A DNA stretch of 64,000 nucleotides from Heliocidaris erythrogramma (Eukaryota > Echinodermata > Echinoidea > Camarodonta > Echinometridae): positions 16,089,880 to 16,153,879 of the forward strand of contig CM046855.1 in the NCBI GenBank assembly GCA_025617745.1, written 5' to 3'. Under the pieces are notes generated by a model. The model made no database searches and had not been told where the DNA came from. It worked only from the letters and a program-made list of their open reading frames with translations. Made by a program: the position numbers and the translations under genes. Positions 45,601 through 57,553 of this stretch are shown here, piece after piece. Every line of letters starts with the position of its first letter. Position 1 is the first letter of the stretch.

Positions 45601-48600
45601 GGAGGCATTTTGTTTTTGGATTGTCTCTCCGTTCGTCCGTCCCGCTTTCTCGTTACCTGATATCTCAAGAACCATTTGAGGTATGTACTTCAATCTTGGT
45701 ACTAGTATGTATCACTATAGGAAGACGATCTGATTAGATTTTGGGGTACGTAGGTCAAAGGTCGTAGAGGTCAATTCTAAAATATCAGGTTTTTGTCTCG
45801 TTAATACGATATCTCAAGAACTATTTGAGGTGGGAACTTCAAACGTGGTGCTAGTATGTATCACCATAGGATGACGATCTGATTAGATTTTGGGGTTGTA
45901 AGTCAAGGTCAAATGTCATAGAGGTTCATTCTAAAATTTCAGGTTTAGCCTCATTAACATGATATCTCAAGAACTATTTGAGTTGTGAATTTCAAACTTG
46001 GTGCTAGTATGTATCACTATAAGCAGATGATCTCATTAGATTTTCGGGAATGCAGGTCATAGGTCATAGAGGTTAATCAATTAATTTCTGAAATTATAGG
46101 TTTTAGCGTTGTTATGATATCTCAAGAACGATTTGAGCTATGAGCTTCAAGCTTGGTATAAGTATGCATCACCATAGTGAGACACACTGATTAGATTTTT
46201 GTTTAAGTAGGTCACAGGTCATAACAGGTCAATAATATGTGAAAATAATGTTTGTTTAGTTTTGTTATCACCATATCTCAACTATTTTAGCTCTGAACTT
46301 CAAACTTGGTACTAGTACATGTGTGCATTACCATAGTGAGACAAAGTGATTAGATTTTGGGTTTAGTAGGTCAAAGGTCATAAAGGCCAATATGCATGAA
46401 AGTGAAGATTTGTTAGTTTTGTTATCACTATATCTCAACTATTTTGTATGCATGACTACGAGGAGACACAGTGATCAGACTTTTGGGTTGTTAGGTCTAA
46501 TAGGTTAATTAACATGTAATTGTAGGTTTTTATTCTGATTATCACAATATTTCAAGAACAGTTTGAGCCATGAATTTAGGCGGAGGCATACATGTATAGG
46601 AGACGCAGTTGCATTCATTAATTTTTTTTTTCTTTAACCCTTACCCATTTAGTTAAAGGAATGTTTAGTCCTCTTTTTAGTGCGTGTTGCAACATTGAAG
46701 GCAATTAAGAAAGAAACATATTTTGGGAAGACTTATTGAGGAAGGTGCATCATATGGAGGACATGAATGTAACTAAATGAATAAAAACACTAAAAAATTA
46801 ATTTTATCCTTTTTATCGTTTACTTTGTCAATCCAGTATAGCAGATACAGCGAAGACAACTCTGATTTTCCTGAGAAAGTTGAGAAACTTGATAGAGATA
46901 CAGAAGCATTGGTATCAGGAAACTTCATATATAACATTCATGGTAAGAACAATGGCTTCATTCTTCTATCCATCTTTACATATTTCTTTCGCGATAGAAA
47001 TCAGTCTGTTGGTTGCCATTTGCGCTATCATAGATTTTTATCTTTGTTTTGTGGAAGAAATTCTTTACAAATTGTTGGTTGTACTCTTGAAACAGTTTTA
47101 TGGTATTGTATCATTTGATGGTGCTTATATGAATGCCCTTTATACATCAGGCACTTTCTATGCAGCTTTGTCTTCCTCAAGTTAAACGGTTAAACATTTA
47201 AAACAGCATTTGATAAATTTTAGTTATTCTTACGTATTTAAAACTTCAGTTTTGATTGTATGTTGTTCCAATTTTTGTCATTTTATCCAATTTTGAACAT
47301 TTAAAATCACAAAGCAGTATAAAGAAAACTGTTGTTCACTCTTCCCCCTTCAGAGCCCGACAAGCTGTCTGTATGGATGAATGTAAGTGAGGAGCAGTCT
47401 TCAAAATGGCGCTCAAAGATTGTTAATGAGACAAAAGCTCTTCAAGCAGAAGCTGAAAATCAGAATGATATACTCCTCCTGGATGTCGTAGATACTTACA
47501 GAAATATTCCTGCAAAAATGCTGCAATTTTACGAGTGGTAAGATGCTCCCTTCTTTTTCCATGTAAGAATTAGGTAGTGCCTACGATTTTTTTAAATCCT
47601 TTTTTGTTTGCTTTGATGTATACTGATAGTCCAAACGCATACTGTATAATAAAAAATGTAGAACAATAGTTACTATCTTAAAATAATAACAATAATATAG
47701 AGAATTTGTAATGCGCCAACTCCACATGACTAATGTGCTCAAGGCGCAATGGAGAGGAAAAACTTGCAAGTACACAAAAATACACAAAAATAATACAACA
47801 GTGTGAAAGTAAATCTACCGGTACTGAAAAGCCTTTTTGAACAAATGAGTTTTGAGGGAATTTTTAAAGCAATCTACACCTGACATATAACAGATATCCT
47901 GTGGTAATTGATTCCACAGGTAAGGTCCAGCATGAGCAAATGACCGATCCCCCCATGATTTCTTAGTTTTCGGGACAACAAGCAATTTAGAATCAGATGA
48001 TCTTAAGCGTCTGGGAGGATTATAAGGCATCAACAAATTAATATTGTACTCTGGGGCAGATCCATGTATACAGTGAAAAACAAGTAATAATAATTTAAAT
48101 ACAATGCGGGATTCGATAGGTAACCAATGTAGTGAAGACAAAACAGGAGTAATGTGAGTAGGACGCCTGGTAAGGGTAACAATACGGGCTGCTGAATTTT
48201 GTAATTTTTGTAACTGTGAAAGCTGAGATTGTGGCAGCTGAAACAAAAGTGCATTGCCAAAGTCAAGCCGGGATGATATCAGGGCATGAACTATTTTTTC
48301 GGTGGCCGAGCGGGTTAAATATTTGCGGATGATGCCTAAATTACGTAACTGATACCGGACAGAGCGGACATGGACATTGTAGAATCAAATAAAACTCCAA
48401 GATTTCTACATGATTTAGACGGAGTAATAACAACATCGTCAACCTTAATAGAGGGAAGGCTGACCTTGTCTAATACAGCTTTAGAACCGATAAACAACAG
48501 CTCCGATTTCTCTTGATTTAATTTCAAGGAATTAGAGCTCATCCATTCCTTGATATCGTGAACACAAGCCTCAAGTTTTTGAATGGTATCAATGACATTG

Positions 48601-51600
48601 GTTTGGTTAGGTAGGAAAGACGTATACACTTGGATATCGTCTGCATAACAATGGTAATTAAAAGAGTGACATTGCAAAATCTGTTTCAGACCACTTTAGG
48701 TAAATTGAAAAAAGTGTCGGGCCTCCAACAGATCCTTGCGGAACACCACTAACCAATGCAGCAGGATCAGACTTTGAGTTATTGACACAAACAATTTGAA
48801 ACCTTTCAGATAGGTATGACTTGAACCACTCAAGAGCTTTACCACCAACACCAATTGATTTCAGAGTATTTAACAGAATTGTATGATTAACTGTATCAAA
48901 TGCGGAAGATAAATCGAGCAGTAACAGAACAGTTCAATTACCAACCTCTATTGTCAAAACATCTTGTAAATCTTCATGAATATTTTTTTTTTCAGTATTG
49001 GAATAGGTTATATACCTGTAGTGCTATAAAAAGTTTTAAAAAAGAAAGAAAAGAAAAGAAGAAAATTGAACTACATACTGTATCACAATAACTGGGGAGT
49101 GTTTCATCAAGTGTTTTGTCAGTGATTTTTACTGACAAATTTGCTCTCAGCCAATCAGATGCAAGGATTTCAGTAGCTTATAACAGTAGTCGATAAAAAT
49201 CACTGACAAAACGCTTGATGAAACACTCCCCTGGTGTATTAATGTTTCATGGACACACTATATAGATTGTCAGAAAAGGATTTCCATCATCCCACAAAAC
49301 TTGGAGGAAAGCGCGTAGTGGAATGAGAACTGCTCCAGTTTAGCATGAGAACAGAAAGAAAAAATTACTTACTAACTATTTGCATTTTGTTTTCTTCTAA
49401 TGACATGCATGCTTACAGGGTGGTGCAATCAAGCAATATCCAGTATGTAATCAAGACTGATGATGATGTATACATGACACTGGATCATATTATGCAGGTG
49501 AGTACTACTTCATATTCATATTTCATATGCAATAGACTTGTTTACTCACATGCAGATTGATAGACCTGAAAACTTACCAAAAAAAATAACCAATCTTTGA
49601 AGACATTGATAAACTAGTCTATTGATTGACTGTATAACCTTGGTTTAGAAAATTGAAGAAAAGAAAACAAAAATGTTGCATGTCTTACCTTTGCTTACTT
49701 ATTTAGGACAAATAAGATATGAGTGCAATTTTCAAGGTCTCTTCAGAACAAACAATCTTTAGACGGCATCTTTTTGTCTCTTAGGACAATATTTGGTAAC
49801 ATAGTCCACAATGCTAAAAGCTTTGGAAAGAGTGATCTGGGGGGTGTTTCATAAAGCTGTTCGTAAGTTATTCATGACTGGTGATCAGTTCTTGTGCTAA
49901 ATGATTGAGAATCTGATTAGTATAGCACCCAAGAACATGTTCCAGTCGTTCGTAAAGTCATTCCTAACTTTACGGACAGCTTTATGAAACACCCCCTGGT
50001 TAGTGATACTGACTATCTTATATTAGATCAGTGGGAAATTTGGCATCATACCTATTACCATAAATATCATACACAAACATCAAACACAAACGTCAAACAC
50101 ATACACAAATTTAATTTTTCAGTAGGTTAGAAAAAGTAGCAGATATTAGATATACATGTACCTTGTGTGTGAATGTGAAGGTCACATTACAAAGATTTTC
50201 CCACTCATGGTTCAAATTTTCTATTAATACTAACCAAATTCTGTACTATATTCCTGTGTGTTTAATAGAGCTTTGGAACTGCCGAGTACCCAACGTCTAA
50301 ATTATGGTGGGGTCAGTTCCGATTCGGCTGGTCTGTGGAGCATCATGGGAAATGGGCAGAGCATGATTACCAGTCGCCTGTCTATCCATCGTTTGCCTGT
50401 GGATCAGGCAGTATGATGACCAGGGATCTAGTCCAATGGATAGCCAGTAATTCAAGGTAAATACATATTTCTTTAGTTGCAGCTTAATGAATTCTACATA
50501 GAAGATCATATTCAAAATATTTTAAAAATGTATCCTCTTATGGAAATATATACCACTGAGGAGGTACATATTTCTTCAGTTGCAGGTTAATGAATTCTAC
50601 AAAGAAGAGCAAATTCAATATATTTTTTTAATGTATCCTCTTAATGGAAATATATACCCTTGAGGGGGCACATTTCATTACAGGTTGTTAATTTGTACTC
50701 AGTTTTGAAAATCAACATTGTGTATGTTGTCAGATTGCAGCAAATACATTAAAAACAAATTATTGTCATTCGTTGAAAACAGATATTTGACAGTATGTCT
50801 GTCGGGAATGCATAATGATGAACAGGTATTTAGAGACCATGTGCTGGGGTATTTTTATGCCTCCGCCCACCGTAGGTGGTGCCGGATGCATTATGTTTTC
50901 GGGTCGTCCGTCCGTCCGTCCCCTTTTCGTTCTCGCGATAACTTCAAAACTGTTTTTTGGACCAGTTTGTAACTTGGCCCATGTATGCATATGGGAGGGA
51001 CGATGAACTGATTAGATTTTGGGGTGTCAAGGTCAAAGGTCAAAGGTCACAGCGGTCATTATGTACATAAAAATGGTTCGTTCTCGCAATAACTTCAGAA
51101 CTGTTTGACGGATCAACCTCTAACTTGGCCCATGTATGCATATGTGAGGGACGATGAACGGATTAGATTTTAGGGTCTCATGGTCAAAGTTCAAAGGTTA
51201 TAGAGGTCATTATATACATAAAAATGGTTCGTGCTTGTGATAGCTTAGGAACCGTTTGGCGGATCGGCTTCTAACTTGGCCCATGTATTCATATGGGAGG
51301 GACGATGAATTGATTAGATTTTGGGGTCTCAAGGTCAAAGGTCAAAGGTCAGAGGCATCATTATATACATAGAAATGGTTCATTCTCGCAATAACTTCAG
51401 AACTGTTTGACGGATCAACCTCTAACTTGGCCCATGTATGCATATGTGAGGGACGATGAACGGATTAGATTTTAGGGTCTCATGGTCAAAGTTCAAAGGT
51501 CATAGAGGTCATTATATACATACAAATGGTTCGTGATGTATGGAGTCTAGGCCTACCAATTTTAGAAATTTCAAGGGGACAGTGGTCTATTTTGCTATAA

Positions 51601-52721
51601 AGTATCTATTTCCTTGGTGTATTTGATGATTGTAAGTCATCAATGGTAAGTTTTTTATTTGGACGGGATGAAAATGAAATGAAATAAATTTTCTGTCTCC
51701 TGTGCTTTTTAAGTGAAAAGATTTGTAATTTTGTTGGACCAATCCTTTTTAGAGTGTACATGTATGCCATACATTTCCAATTTGGTGATGGCGGAGGCAT
51801 AAATTCGAAGATTCATCTAGTTTTTTCTTTCTTTCTTTTCTTTCACATCAGTAAAGCTTGTTGAATTCTTTTCATATCTGCAGCCACTCCTTTGTAACAC
51901 TCTGATATATATGTCTTTGAAGTAGCAGCAAGGCTAATAATAATAATAATAATAATAATACCTGGCATTTATAAAGCGCCTTTCCCAAACTGGCTCAAAG
52001 CGCTGATATATATTATTACCCCGGTCATTGGATTCTGGCATGCCCGCACACAGTGTATGCATATTCTCCACTCCCTAGGGAGCATTCCAGCCAGTTGCCT
52101 GTTAAGCGCACACATGCTAAGCAAAGGACATTAACTTTCGCCATCGTACCGGGTACCTATTTAACACCTGGGTGGAGAGTGGCAAATGTAGATTAACTTC
52201 TTGCCAAAGGACGCTAGTGCTAGACTGCCAGTCTTTTCTGCAATTATGATACCCCCCAAAAAAAAAAAAAATAAATAAATAAAAAATAAATAAATTAAAA
52301 AAAAAAATAAATAAATAAATAAATAAAAGATAAAGAAGTAAATAAATAAAATATAATAAAATAAAAATACATAAATAAATAAATAAAATGTAAAAAAAGA
52401 ATAAATAAATAAATGAATAGAAAATAAAATCACTATCACATGTATATGATGATGCAATTTTTTTCTAACAACGGTCTTTAAATTGCCTGACTTTTCTTTA
52501 TTTTTCACTTGCATAGAAATCTATACAAATTCCAAGGAGAAGATGTATCCTTAGGTATATGGCTAGCCGCGCTTCAACCAAATTACCATGATGATACAAG
52601 GTGGCATTGTGACAATGCATGTTCATCATCAATGTATGTATCTGCAGAACTGACTCCGGATGAAATTCGTAGCAGATGGCATCATAGAAAACAATGTGGA
52701 GATCCATGCGGTTGTGGGTGA
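39641..52721 (+). CDS. B3GALNT2: B3GALNT2, beta-1,3-N-acetylgalactosaminyltransferase 2
   Basis: ER type II glycosyltransferase of family GT31. In vertebrates it adds beta-1,3-GalNAc to GlcNAc on the O-mannosyl glycan of alpha-dystroglycan. Twelve exons: 39641-39749, 42338-42470, 42980-43080, 43426-43514, 43712-43813, 44468-44563, 45121-45234, 46837-46942, 47354-47537, 49419-49497, 50269-50456 and 52517-52721, giving 501 aa (human 500) with all phases consistent. A signal-anchor segment lies at residues 5-20. [20 protein letters not shown] starts near 48. [19 protein letters not shown] precedes the metal-binding motif TDDDVY (DDD at 359-361). The acceptor-side [10 protein letters not shown] and the terminal CGDPCGCG also match the family. 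Introns carry many transposon remnants, including a LINE in intron 9. The frame is intact. Confidence 0.96.
39945..40827. mobile_element. TA-flanked inverted-repeat element in B3GALNT2 intron 1
   Basis: The left end GGGTGCGCGCGCCGGTATTC and right end, reverse-complemented, GGGTGCGCCGCCTGGTATTC continue to CGGTCA, giving about 25-bp imperfect inverted repeats. TA flanks both ends (39943-39944 and 40828-40829). ATTCGGTC motifs recur inside, near 40138, 40160 and 40790. It is 883 bp, non-coding and more GC-rich than the surrounding intron. Confidence 0.65.
41584..42229. mobile_element. TTAA-flanked MITE-like element
   Basis: The ends AGGGAAATTAACCTCAG and, reverse-complemented, AAGGACAAGTAACCCC are bordered by TTAA on both sides (41580-41583 and 42230-42233, within one base). 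The interior has a short direct duplication: GACGTCAAGGACGGAGA, then two diverged copies of CAATCGTAA..CAAAGCGA..ATCTG at 41970 and 42065. The termini resemble those of 36272-37252. Confidence 0.5.
45574..46589. mobile_element. Inverted-repeat element with internal tandem repeats (ATGCCTCC family), copy 1
   Basis: It begins ATGCCTCCACCCACCGAAGG, with a subterminal hairpin (CCACC..GGTGGTGC), and ends GGCGGAGGCAT. The interior is a degenerate tandem array with a period of about 150 bp built on GATATCTCAAGAACTATTTG, TGATTAGATTTTGGGG and AGGTCAAAGGTCATAGAGG. There is no transposase. It lies in B3GALNT2 intron 7. Confidence 0.75.
46368..46380 (+). promoter_or_regulatory. DR1 nuclear-receptor-type motif in the repeat
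   Basis: AGGTCAAAGGTCA is two AGGTCA half-sites spaced by one base, the consensus of RXR, HNF4 and COUP-TF class receptors. It is carried by the transposon at 45574-46589, and function is unproven. Confidence 0.45.
47690..48960 (-). mobile_element. Truncated CR1/L2-like LINE: end of the reverse transcriptase gene
   Basis: Read on the minus strand, the frames give [35 protein letters not shown] and the catalytic YADDIQVY (near 48650-48640). A C-terminal domain follows with [18 protein letters not shown] and [21 protein letters not shown] frameshift near 48690 separates the second and third motifs, and another gap lies near 48330. The 3' end has GCGCATTACAAATTCTC and a TATTATTGTTATTATT tail at about 47690. 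It is a dead fragment, antisense to B3GALNT2 in intron 9. Confidence 0.85.
49094..49231. mobile_element. 138-bp palindromic MITE (GGGGAGYGTTTCATC family), copy 1
   Basis: The ends GGGGAGTGTTTCATCAAGTG and CACTCCCC belong to nearly complementary arms of about 50 bp containing GTCAGTGATTTTTACTGAC, around a unique centre with AGCCAATCAGATGCAAGG. A copy of the same length and about 95% identical by eye lies at 59996-60133. Confidence 0.85.
49840..49996. mobile_element. Related MITE (GGGGGTGTTTCATAAAGC family)
   Basis: Inverted ends GGGGGTGTTTCATAAAGCTG and CAGCTTTATGAAACACCCCC. It shares the GTTTCAT terminal motif with the 138-bp family but has a different interior (GTTCGTAAGTTATTCATGAC). It is about 157 bp and lies in B3GALNT2 intron 10. 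Confidence 0.8.
50857..51800. mobile_element. Inverted-repeat element with internal tandem repeats (ATGCCTCC family), copy 2
   Basis: It begins ATGCCTCCGCCCACCGTAGG and ends GGCGGAGGCAT. The inside holds four units of about 150 bp (from about 50930, 51079, 51228 and 51383) with AACTTGGCCCATGTATGCAT and GGACGATGAA. Units 2 and 4 are nearly identical, while 1 and 3 are alike, so the array alternates with a period of about 300 bp. It lies in B3GALNT2 intron 11. Confidence 0.8.
51030..51049 (+). promoter_or_regulatory. Triple AGGTCA direct repeat (two overlapping DR1 sites)
   Basis: Three AGGTCA half-sites spaced by one base lie inside the transposon at 50857-51800. The same triple occurs in another unit at 51332-51351. 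This is a perfect match to the DR1 consensus for RXR, HNF4 and COUP-TF receptors; activity is inferred only. Confidence 0.5.
51935..52215. mobile_element. Interspersed repeat with an ATA tail, longer copy
   Basis: An (AAT)n run, then TGGCATTTATAAAGCGCCTT, CTCAAAGCGCTGATATATAT, TTCTGGCATGCCCGCACACA and CCGGGTACCTATTTAACACC. It matches 37545-37690 in order and extends further. It is probably a SINE or LINE 3' fragment in the last intron of B3GALNT2. Confidence 0.6.
52250..52435. repeat. A-rich AAATA low-complexity tract
   Basis: Tandem AAAT/AAATAAAT runs of about 180 bp follow the repeat at 51935-52215. The open frame through it is compositional. Confidence 0.85.
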
Positions 52722-53664
52722 CATTAGTAGATTTAATTTTTGTTCTATCTGTTGAAATATTGTTATGATTCTCCAGCTTCTTTTTCTTTGAGAGAAACGA
52801 GAGAAAACAGACATTTTCTTTTATTCTGATGTCCATTCCTTCATCAGTTCCTATGCAACATATGGTTGTGCTACTCCATACAATCTATCCCTAATATTCT
52901 ATGCCAATTGTATGAAATTTCTAAAGTTAATTTATGTTTGATATGGAACATACATGTACATCCCTGAATTTTGTTTTGGAGTAAATTACAGTTCTTGAAG
53001 TTTTTTATTCAATTAAAATATTTTTTCTCATAAGAGAATATGAAATTCATCTTCCTCTTTAAAAGTGATCTTCATTTGGTATTTTCTCTACTGTCCAGTG
53101 CTTGTTTTTTGCACACTGTTCCTTACTTTGCCAAACAATGAAGCTGTAATCATGTGGTCATTGCATTTACAACCAAGAAGCTCGAATCTGTTAAAAGAAA
53201 AAGAAGCTGGGGAATAGATACTGTGTTATTTTGCTACTTAATGGTGCTATGTATTGTCTTCAAATGTACTAGAAAATTGGACCATGTAATAAGATATATG
53301 GACATCACAGTATTACTTTTTATGATAATTTCAGAAAGATATGACAAAACAGGAGGATTGAGAAACTAAGTATATATTTTTTGTATTTAAAAGTTTTTAA
53401 GAAACTTTGTATTCCAATTCCAATTTTTGTTTTTTTGTTTGAGGGGGATATTGAAAGACTATGTTAAGGCTTTAACAATGTGAACATTTTTTCCAAATTT
53501 TTTATACAAGATTTGAGAGGCAAGAAAAGACAGTTGTTCCAATACAGACCAATTTAAATTGGATCTGCACTGCAATCCTAATGTCTATCCATAGATTGTG
53601 TTAAATCAAAACATTTCTTATACATACTTAACAATTCTGAACCCACCATGCAAAAACCAAAAAT

Positions 53665-53835
53665 GAATGAGACTTCCATTATTGGCATATATCTTTTTCT
53701 TCTTCTTCAGTAGTAGAATACCCCCTTCCCAAGTCCAAATAGTTATTTCCATTTTAAATGAAAATTTTGGGAATTTTATAACCATCATATTTATTAGGAA
53801 TATAATGTCCCATGGTGTGACTCCTTACCCATTTA
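53665..53835. repeat. 171-bp segment, outer copy of an identical pair
   Basis: From GAATGAGACTTCCATTATTG to CTCCTTACCCATTTA. By eye it is identical to 55342-55518 except for an extra CCATGG in the second copy. Both are in direct orientation, about 1.7 kb apart. Confidence 0.9.
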
Positions 53836-55129
53836 TCTATGTATTATTGAGATCTGTACTAGTATGGATACGCAAGGTGCATCTTTCTGGACTAGGTCGC
53901 ATATTGTGCAATGTTTATCATAATTTACCACAAAAACTGTTAGTTGTAAATACAAGTGCGATGCCATACAGTTTATTTTTGTCATTTCTCCAGTGCATAT
54001 CTTTCTAGAACTTGATGAAGGTCAGTAGATGTATGCAATCTATTTTCGCTGGTAGTATTATAATTGCATTCTTGCCATGTCCTGTCTTGCAAATATAAAA
54101 TAATAATATGTGATACAGTAACGTCATCATGACCATTTCTTTTTCCAGGATGTAAATACATCCTTGTGGGGGAAAAGGTAATTTGTAAAAGGTTTAATGT
54201 GATCTTATGTGATGTAAAGTATGAATGATGTAATTCTACTGTCTGTCCAGTTTGATTATTGTGGATTCTGTTGAATTGATGTAGTGCTTCCTTGTTGCCT
54301 TTAAACATAATCAGTACATTGAGATACAACCAAGTTTATGTTTCATGTATATATATGTATTAGTCACATTGTGCCTGTATTTGTATCAAATGCATTGCAC
54401 AGAACTTTTTGATGATTAGTAGGGAAAGAAAACTGAAGTGTGAGTATTATTACATGTATATATTATAGATTTATGTGAAAAGATCATTCTAAAGGAGAGA
54501 ATTGTTAAAAACTGGACAAGTGGATTGCATATTGATGAGAGGCAAGCAGTTTTAAGATCTGTTTATGTCATTTTTCATTTGATGTCTTTGAAAATGAAAA
54601 GTGAACTATATTTTCAGGAGAGCTGAACTTAAATGTTGGAATTGCTTTTTATGAATGATAAAATGAAAATGAATGCTGTTCTCAAATTATGGAATACAAG
54701 GTGATCCCCACAAGCTCATTATTGTAGAAAAAGGCATAAAGTAGGTTCATATTTCCCCAATTTTCAGACATGACATGGACTGCTGATGTATATTTTTGTA
54801 TTGCAGTTGGACTTGTCTGGCTCATACTTATCTCTACTTCTAGGGAGAAATTATACCATAGCGTTGCATCAATTCCGTCCCCTTTTTAGCAGTACTTAAT
54901 TTATTGCACATAAATCAGATGTTTCCATCGTATGTTGTCACATATATTCAAGATCATTGATCTTTTCTTGCCAATATAGTTGTTCCCATCAAGAATGCAA
55001 TATTTCAGTATTGAGATAAGGTGACACTTGCATGTAAGTATTATCAGCCAAGACATCATTATACGTTGCACAAATGCTTTCATAATACCACAACTGTATT
55101 TTCTGTATTTTTCACTTTTTCTTCCAGTG

Positions 55130-56197
55130 AAGGTGGGTTTTCAGGGGGCACGCGAACAATTCACGAAGGATGCTAATGTCGAAAAAATGGCAAAATCCAA
55201 AATTCAGAGAAGTTTTTCTACAAATGTGTCGCGAAAATGGTGCCATACACCATTCTTGCGCAGATTGTGCGTAGTTCTCACAACATATGTGCGAATGTCC
55301 TGTGTCACATTGCAGTAATATGGCCAGTCAACATACACATGGAATGAGACTTCCATTATTGGCATATATCTTTTTCTTCTTCTTCAGTAGTAGAATACCC
55401 CCTTCCCAAGTCCAAATAGTTATTTCCATTTTAAATGAAAATTTTGGGAATTTTATAACCATCATATTTATTAGGAATATAATGTCCCATGGCCATGGTG
55501 TGACTCCTTACCCATTTAAATGGGTATACACAAAGAACACAAGACTAAAATGCGAACCTGAGTTGACAGCTGTCTTGAGTTGATCGGTCTCTTTGTGAAT
55601 AGTTTGCTGTCTAGTCGCAGAATGAAGTCAGACACCTCGGCCATGCGCTTTGTGGCAAAAATGTGTCAAACATTCATGAGAACTTCGCACGAACTCCATG
55701 AGAATGTCGCGTGAGCAAAAGGTTCATGAAAGCGTCGGTTTTGGTTCGTGTGTAGTTCACGAATAGTTCGGGTATACTTTGTGACATTCACAAATTAATT
55801 GTTGAATAATAGGCGATTTAATAGGGGGCCTCCTACAGCTCGTGTTTGCTTCCTTGGCAAAGTCACCTGTTCTCAAGAAGTATGCGAACAGTTCACAGTT
55901 CGTGAATAGTTATAGAAATGATTGGACAAACTTTGCTGCTTTCACGAGATATGCGCGAGACATTCTCCAAACTGTCGGAATCTGTTTGGGGTTTCATGAA
56001 GATTTTGTGAACATCACGCACGTCGTGAGTAGGTTGTGCGCATATGACAAAGCTTCCCAGACATTTTCGAGAGCAAATCACAACCAGGGATGCTGGAAAT
56101 ATTCGCAAGAAATTTCAAACTTAAAAAATTCACTACGAACAAAAACGACATTCGCATCCTTCGCGATTTGTTAGTGTGCCTCATGAAAACCCACCTT
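55130..56197. mobile_element. Inverted-repeat element holding the second copy of the 171-bp segment
   Basis: The left end AAGGTGGGTTTTCAGGGGGC and right end, reverse-complemented, AAGGTGGGTTTTCATGAGGC continue to CGAAGGATGC.AATGTCG, giving about 55-bp imperfect inverted repeats. The interior is rich in variants of GTTCACGAA and GTTCATGAA. No transposase was seen. Positions 55342-55518 match 53665-53835. Confidence 0.6.
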
Positions 56198-57553
56198 AAG
56201 CTATTGTTCATGTTCCTCTAAAGGATGAATTTAAGGTTAATGTACAGAGTTGCACAAATAGCCTCCTTAAGACAGGAAAGGAAAGGTACAATATGATGGA
56301 CAGTAGTAGCTTCCTGTATGAAAAATGCAAGATTTGAATTGATATACGATTATTTATATGTGCAGATGACATATGAAAAAAATTCAAAAATGCTGCACAA
56401 AATTTCATCATTTTGCAGATAGGGTGCTAAAAATGGGCTACTCTCTTTGTAAATGTGAATATTTATTTGTATTTCTGGTCGTTAAGTATAAAAATGACAG
56501 AATAATCACATAATACGGAATACCAAAACAGTCTTGAGCACAAATTCAGTTAATATGTAGTTACAAGATTATTGACACACTTATATGTTTGGCATACATA
56601 TGTTTACAACCCGAGAGAGAATTTTCTTTCAATAAATTCAAATGATAATCATTTAGCATGCAACTTATTCAATATTTACAACATCCTACCATGGAATAAA
56701 GCCAATGGAGACTTTCACAAATTTTAAGTGTCCGTGAATAATGCAGAATTGATTAGTGTTTATCTTAAAGGGGAATGAAATGCAACAAACATTAGCCTAT
56801 AATCATGTAGATAATTGTCAGCCTATTACAAATATCTTGAAATTACTCCTATTTGATTAAGGAGAGCAGTATATCAAAGAGATGCAGTTTCCTTGCTAGA
56901 CATTATCCCATGGGGGCTGCCATTTTCTTTACAAATTAATGTCAGAGCAGTTCTATTTGTGAGATACCCACTGGCCTGTACACTAGCTACAAAGACATTC
57001 ATGACCACCGGTAGAATGCACGACACTGGATTTTTTTTTCATATTAAACCATTTTTGTAGTCATGTTAATCTTATTAATATTAGAGATGTATGGTAAGAT
57101 TTGCGCATTGTAAATCTGTGGATTTTATCTGTAACATAGAGGAGGGCTGTAAATTTTATTGTAAACATCAATTTTCACACATATTGTGTGTATGTTTTAT
57201 TTTGTTTACATGTATGATTTGTGACATATATGATGTATTTTTGTTGATACCCACTATATATGTCATCCGTGAATGGATATCCATTTTATGTACCATACCG
57301 AAGTGTGTGTTTCTATTTTACATTATATTCATTGGTGCTCATTAAGTGCTTTGTTATATTTTATAGCTTGCAAACTACAAGATAAAAAGAGACTGATGCT
57401 ATATTTTTGTATAACTTTGATATTTCAAATGTATGATAGGGAGCATCTTAATAGAAAAATATAGTGATGACATATCATCTGAACAGTTTGATTTGTGGAA
57501 TTGTGATTTATGGATGAGGAAAGTATTGTATGACAGCTCATTTTTGTAATAAA

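Larger units (their letters stand above)
52722..57553 (+). other. Probable long 3' UTR of B3GALNT2 (or intergenic)
   Basis: No coding exon was recognised. AATAAA at 57548-57553, followed by AT-rich sequence, could be the distal polyadenylation signal. The region contains the duplicated block 53665-53835 and the inverted-repeat element 55130-56197. Open frames of up to about 115 codons lack family similarity. Confidence 0.4.

Noticed and set aside
47815-48677. Host gene encoding a reverse-transcriptase-like protein
   Set aside because: The frames are interrupted, antisense inside an intron, and end in a typical LINE tail, so this is a dead retrotransposon fragment.
52161-52514. 117-codon frame rich in Phe, Tyr, Leu and Ile
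   Set aside because: It is a reading of the AAATA low-complexity tract; apparent membrane segments are compositional.
53667-54008. 113-codon plus-strand frame repeated at 55287-55583
   Set aside because: The shared peptide comes from the duplicated 171-bp segment and neither copy shows coding features.
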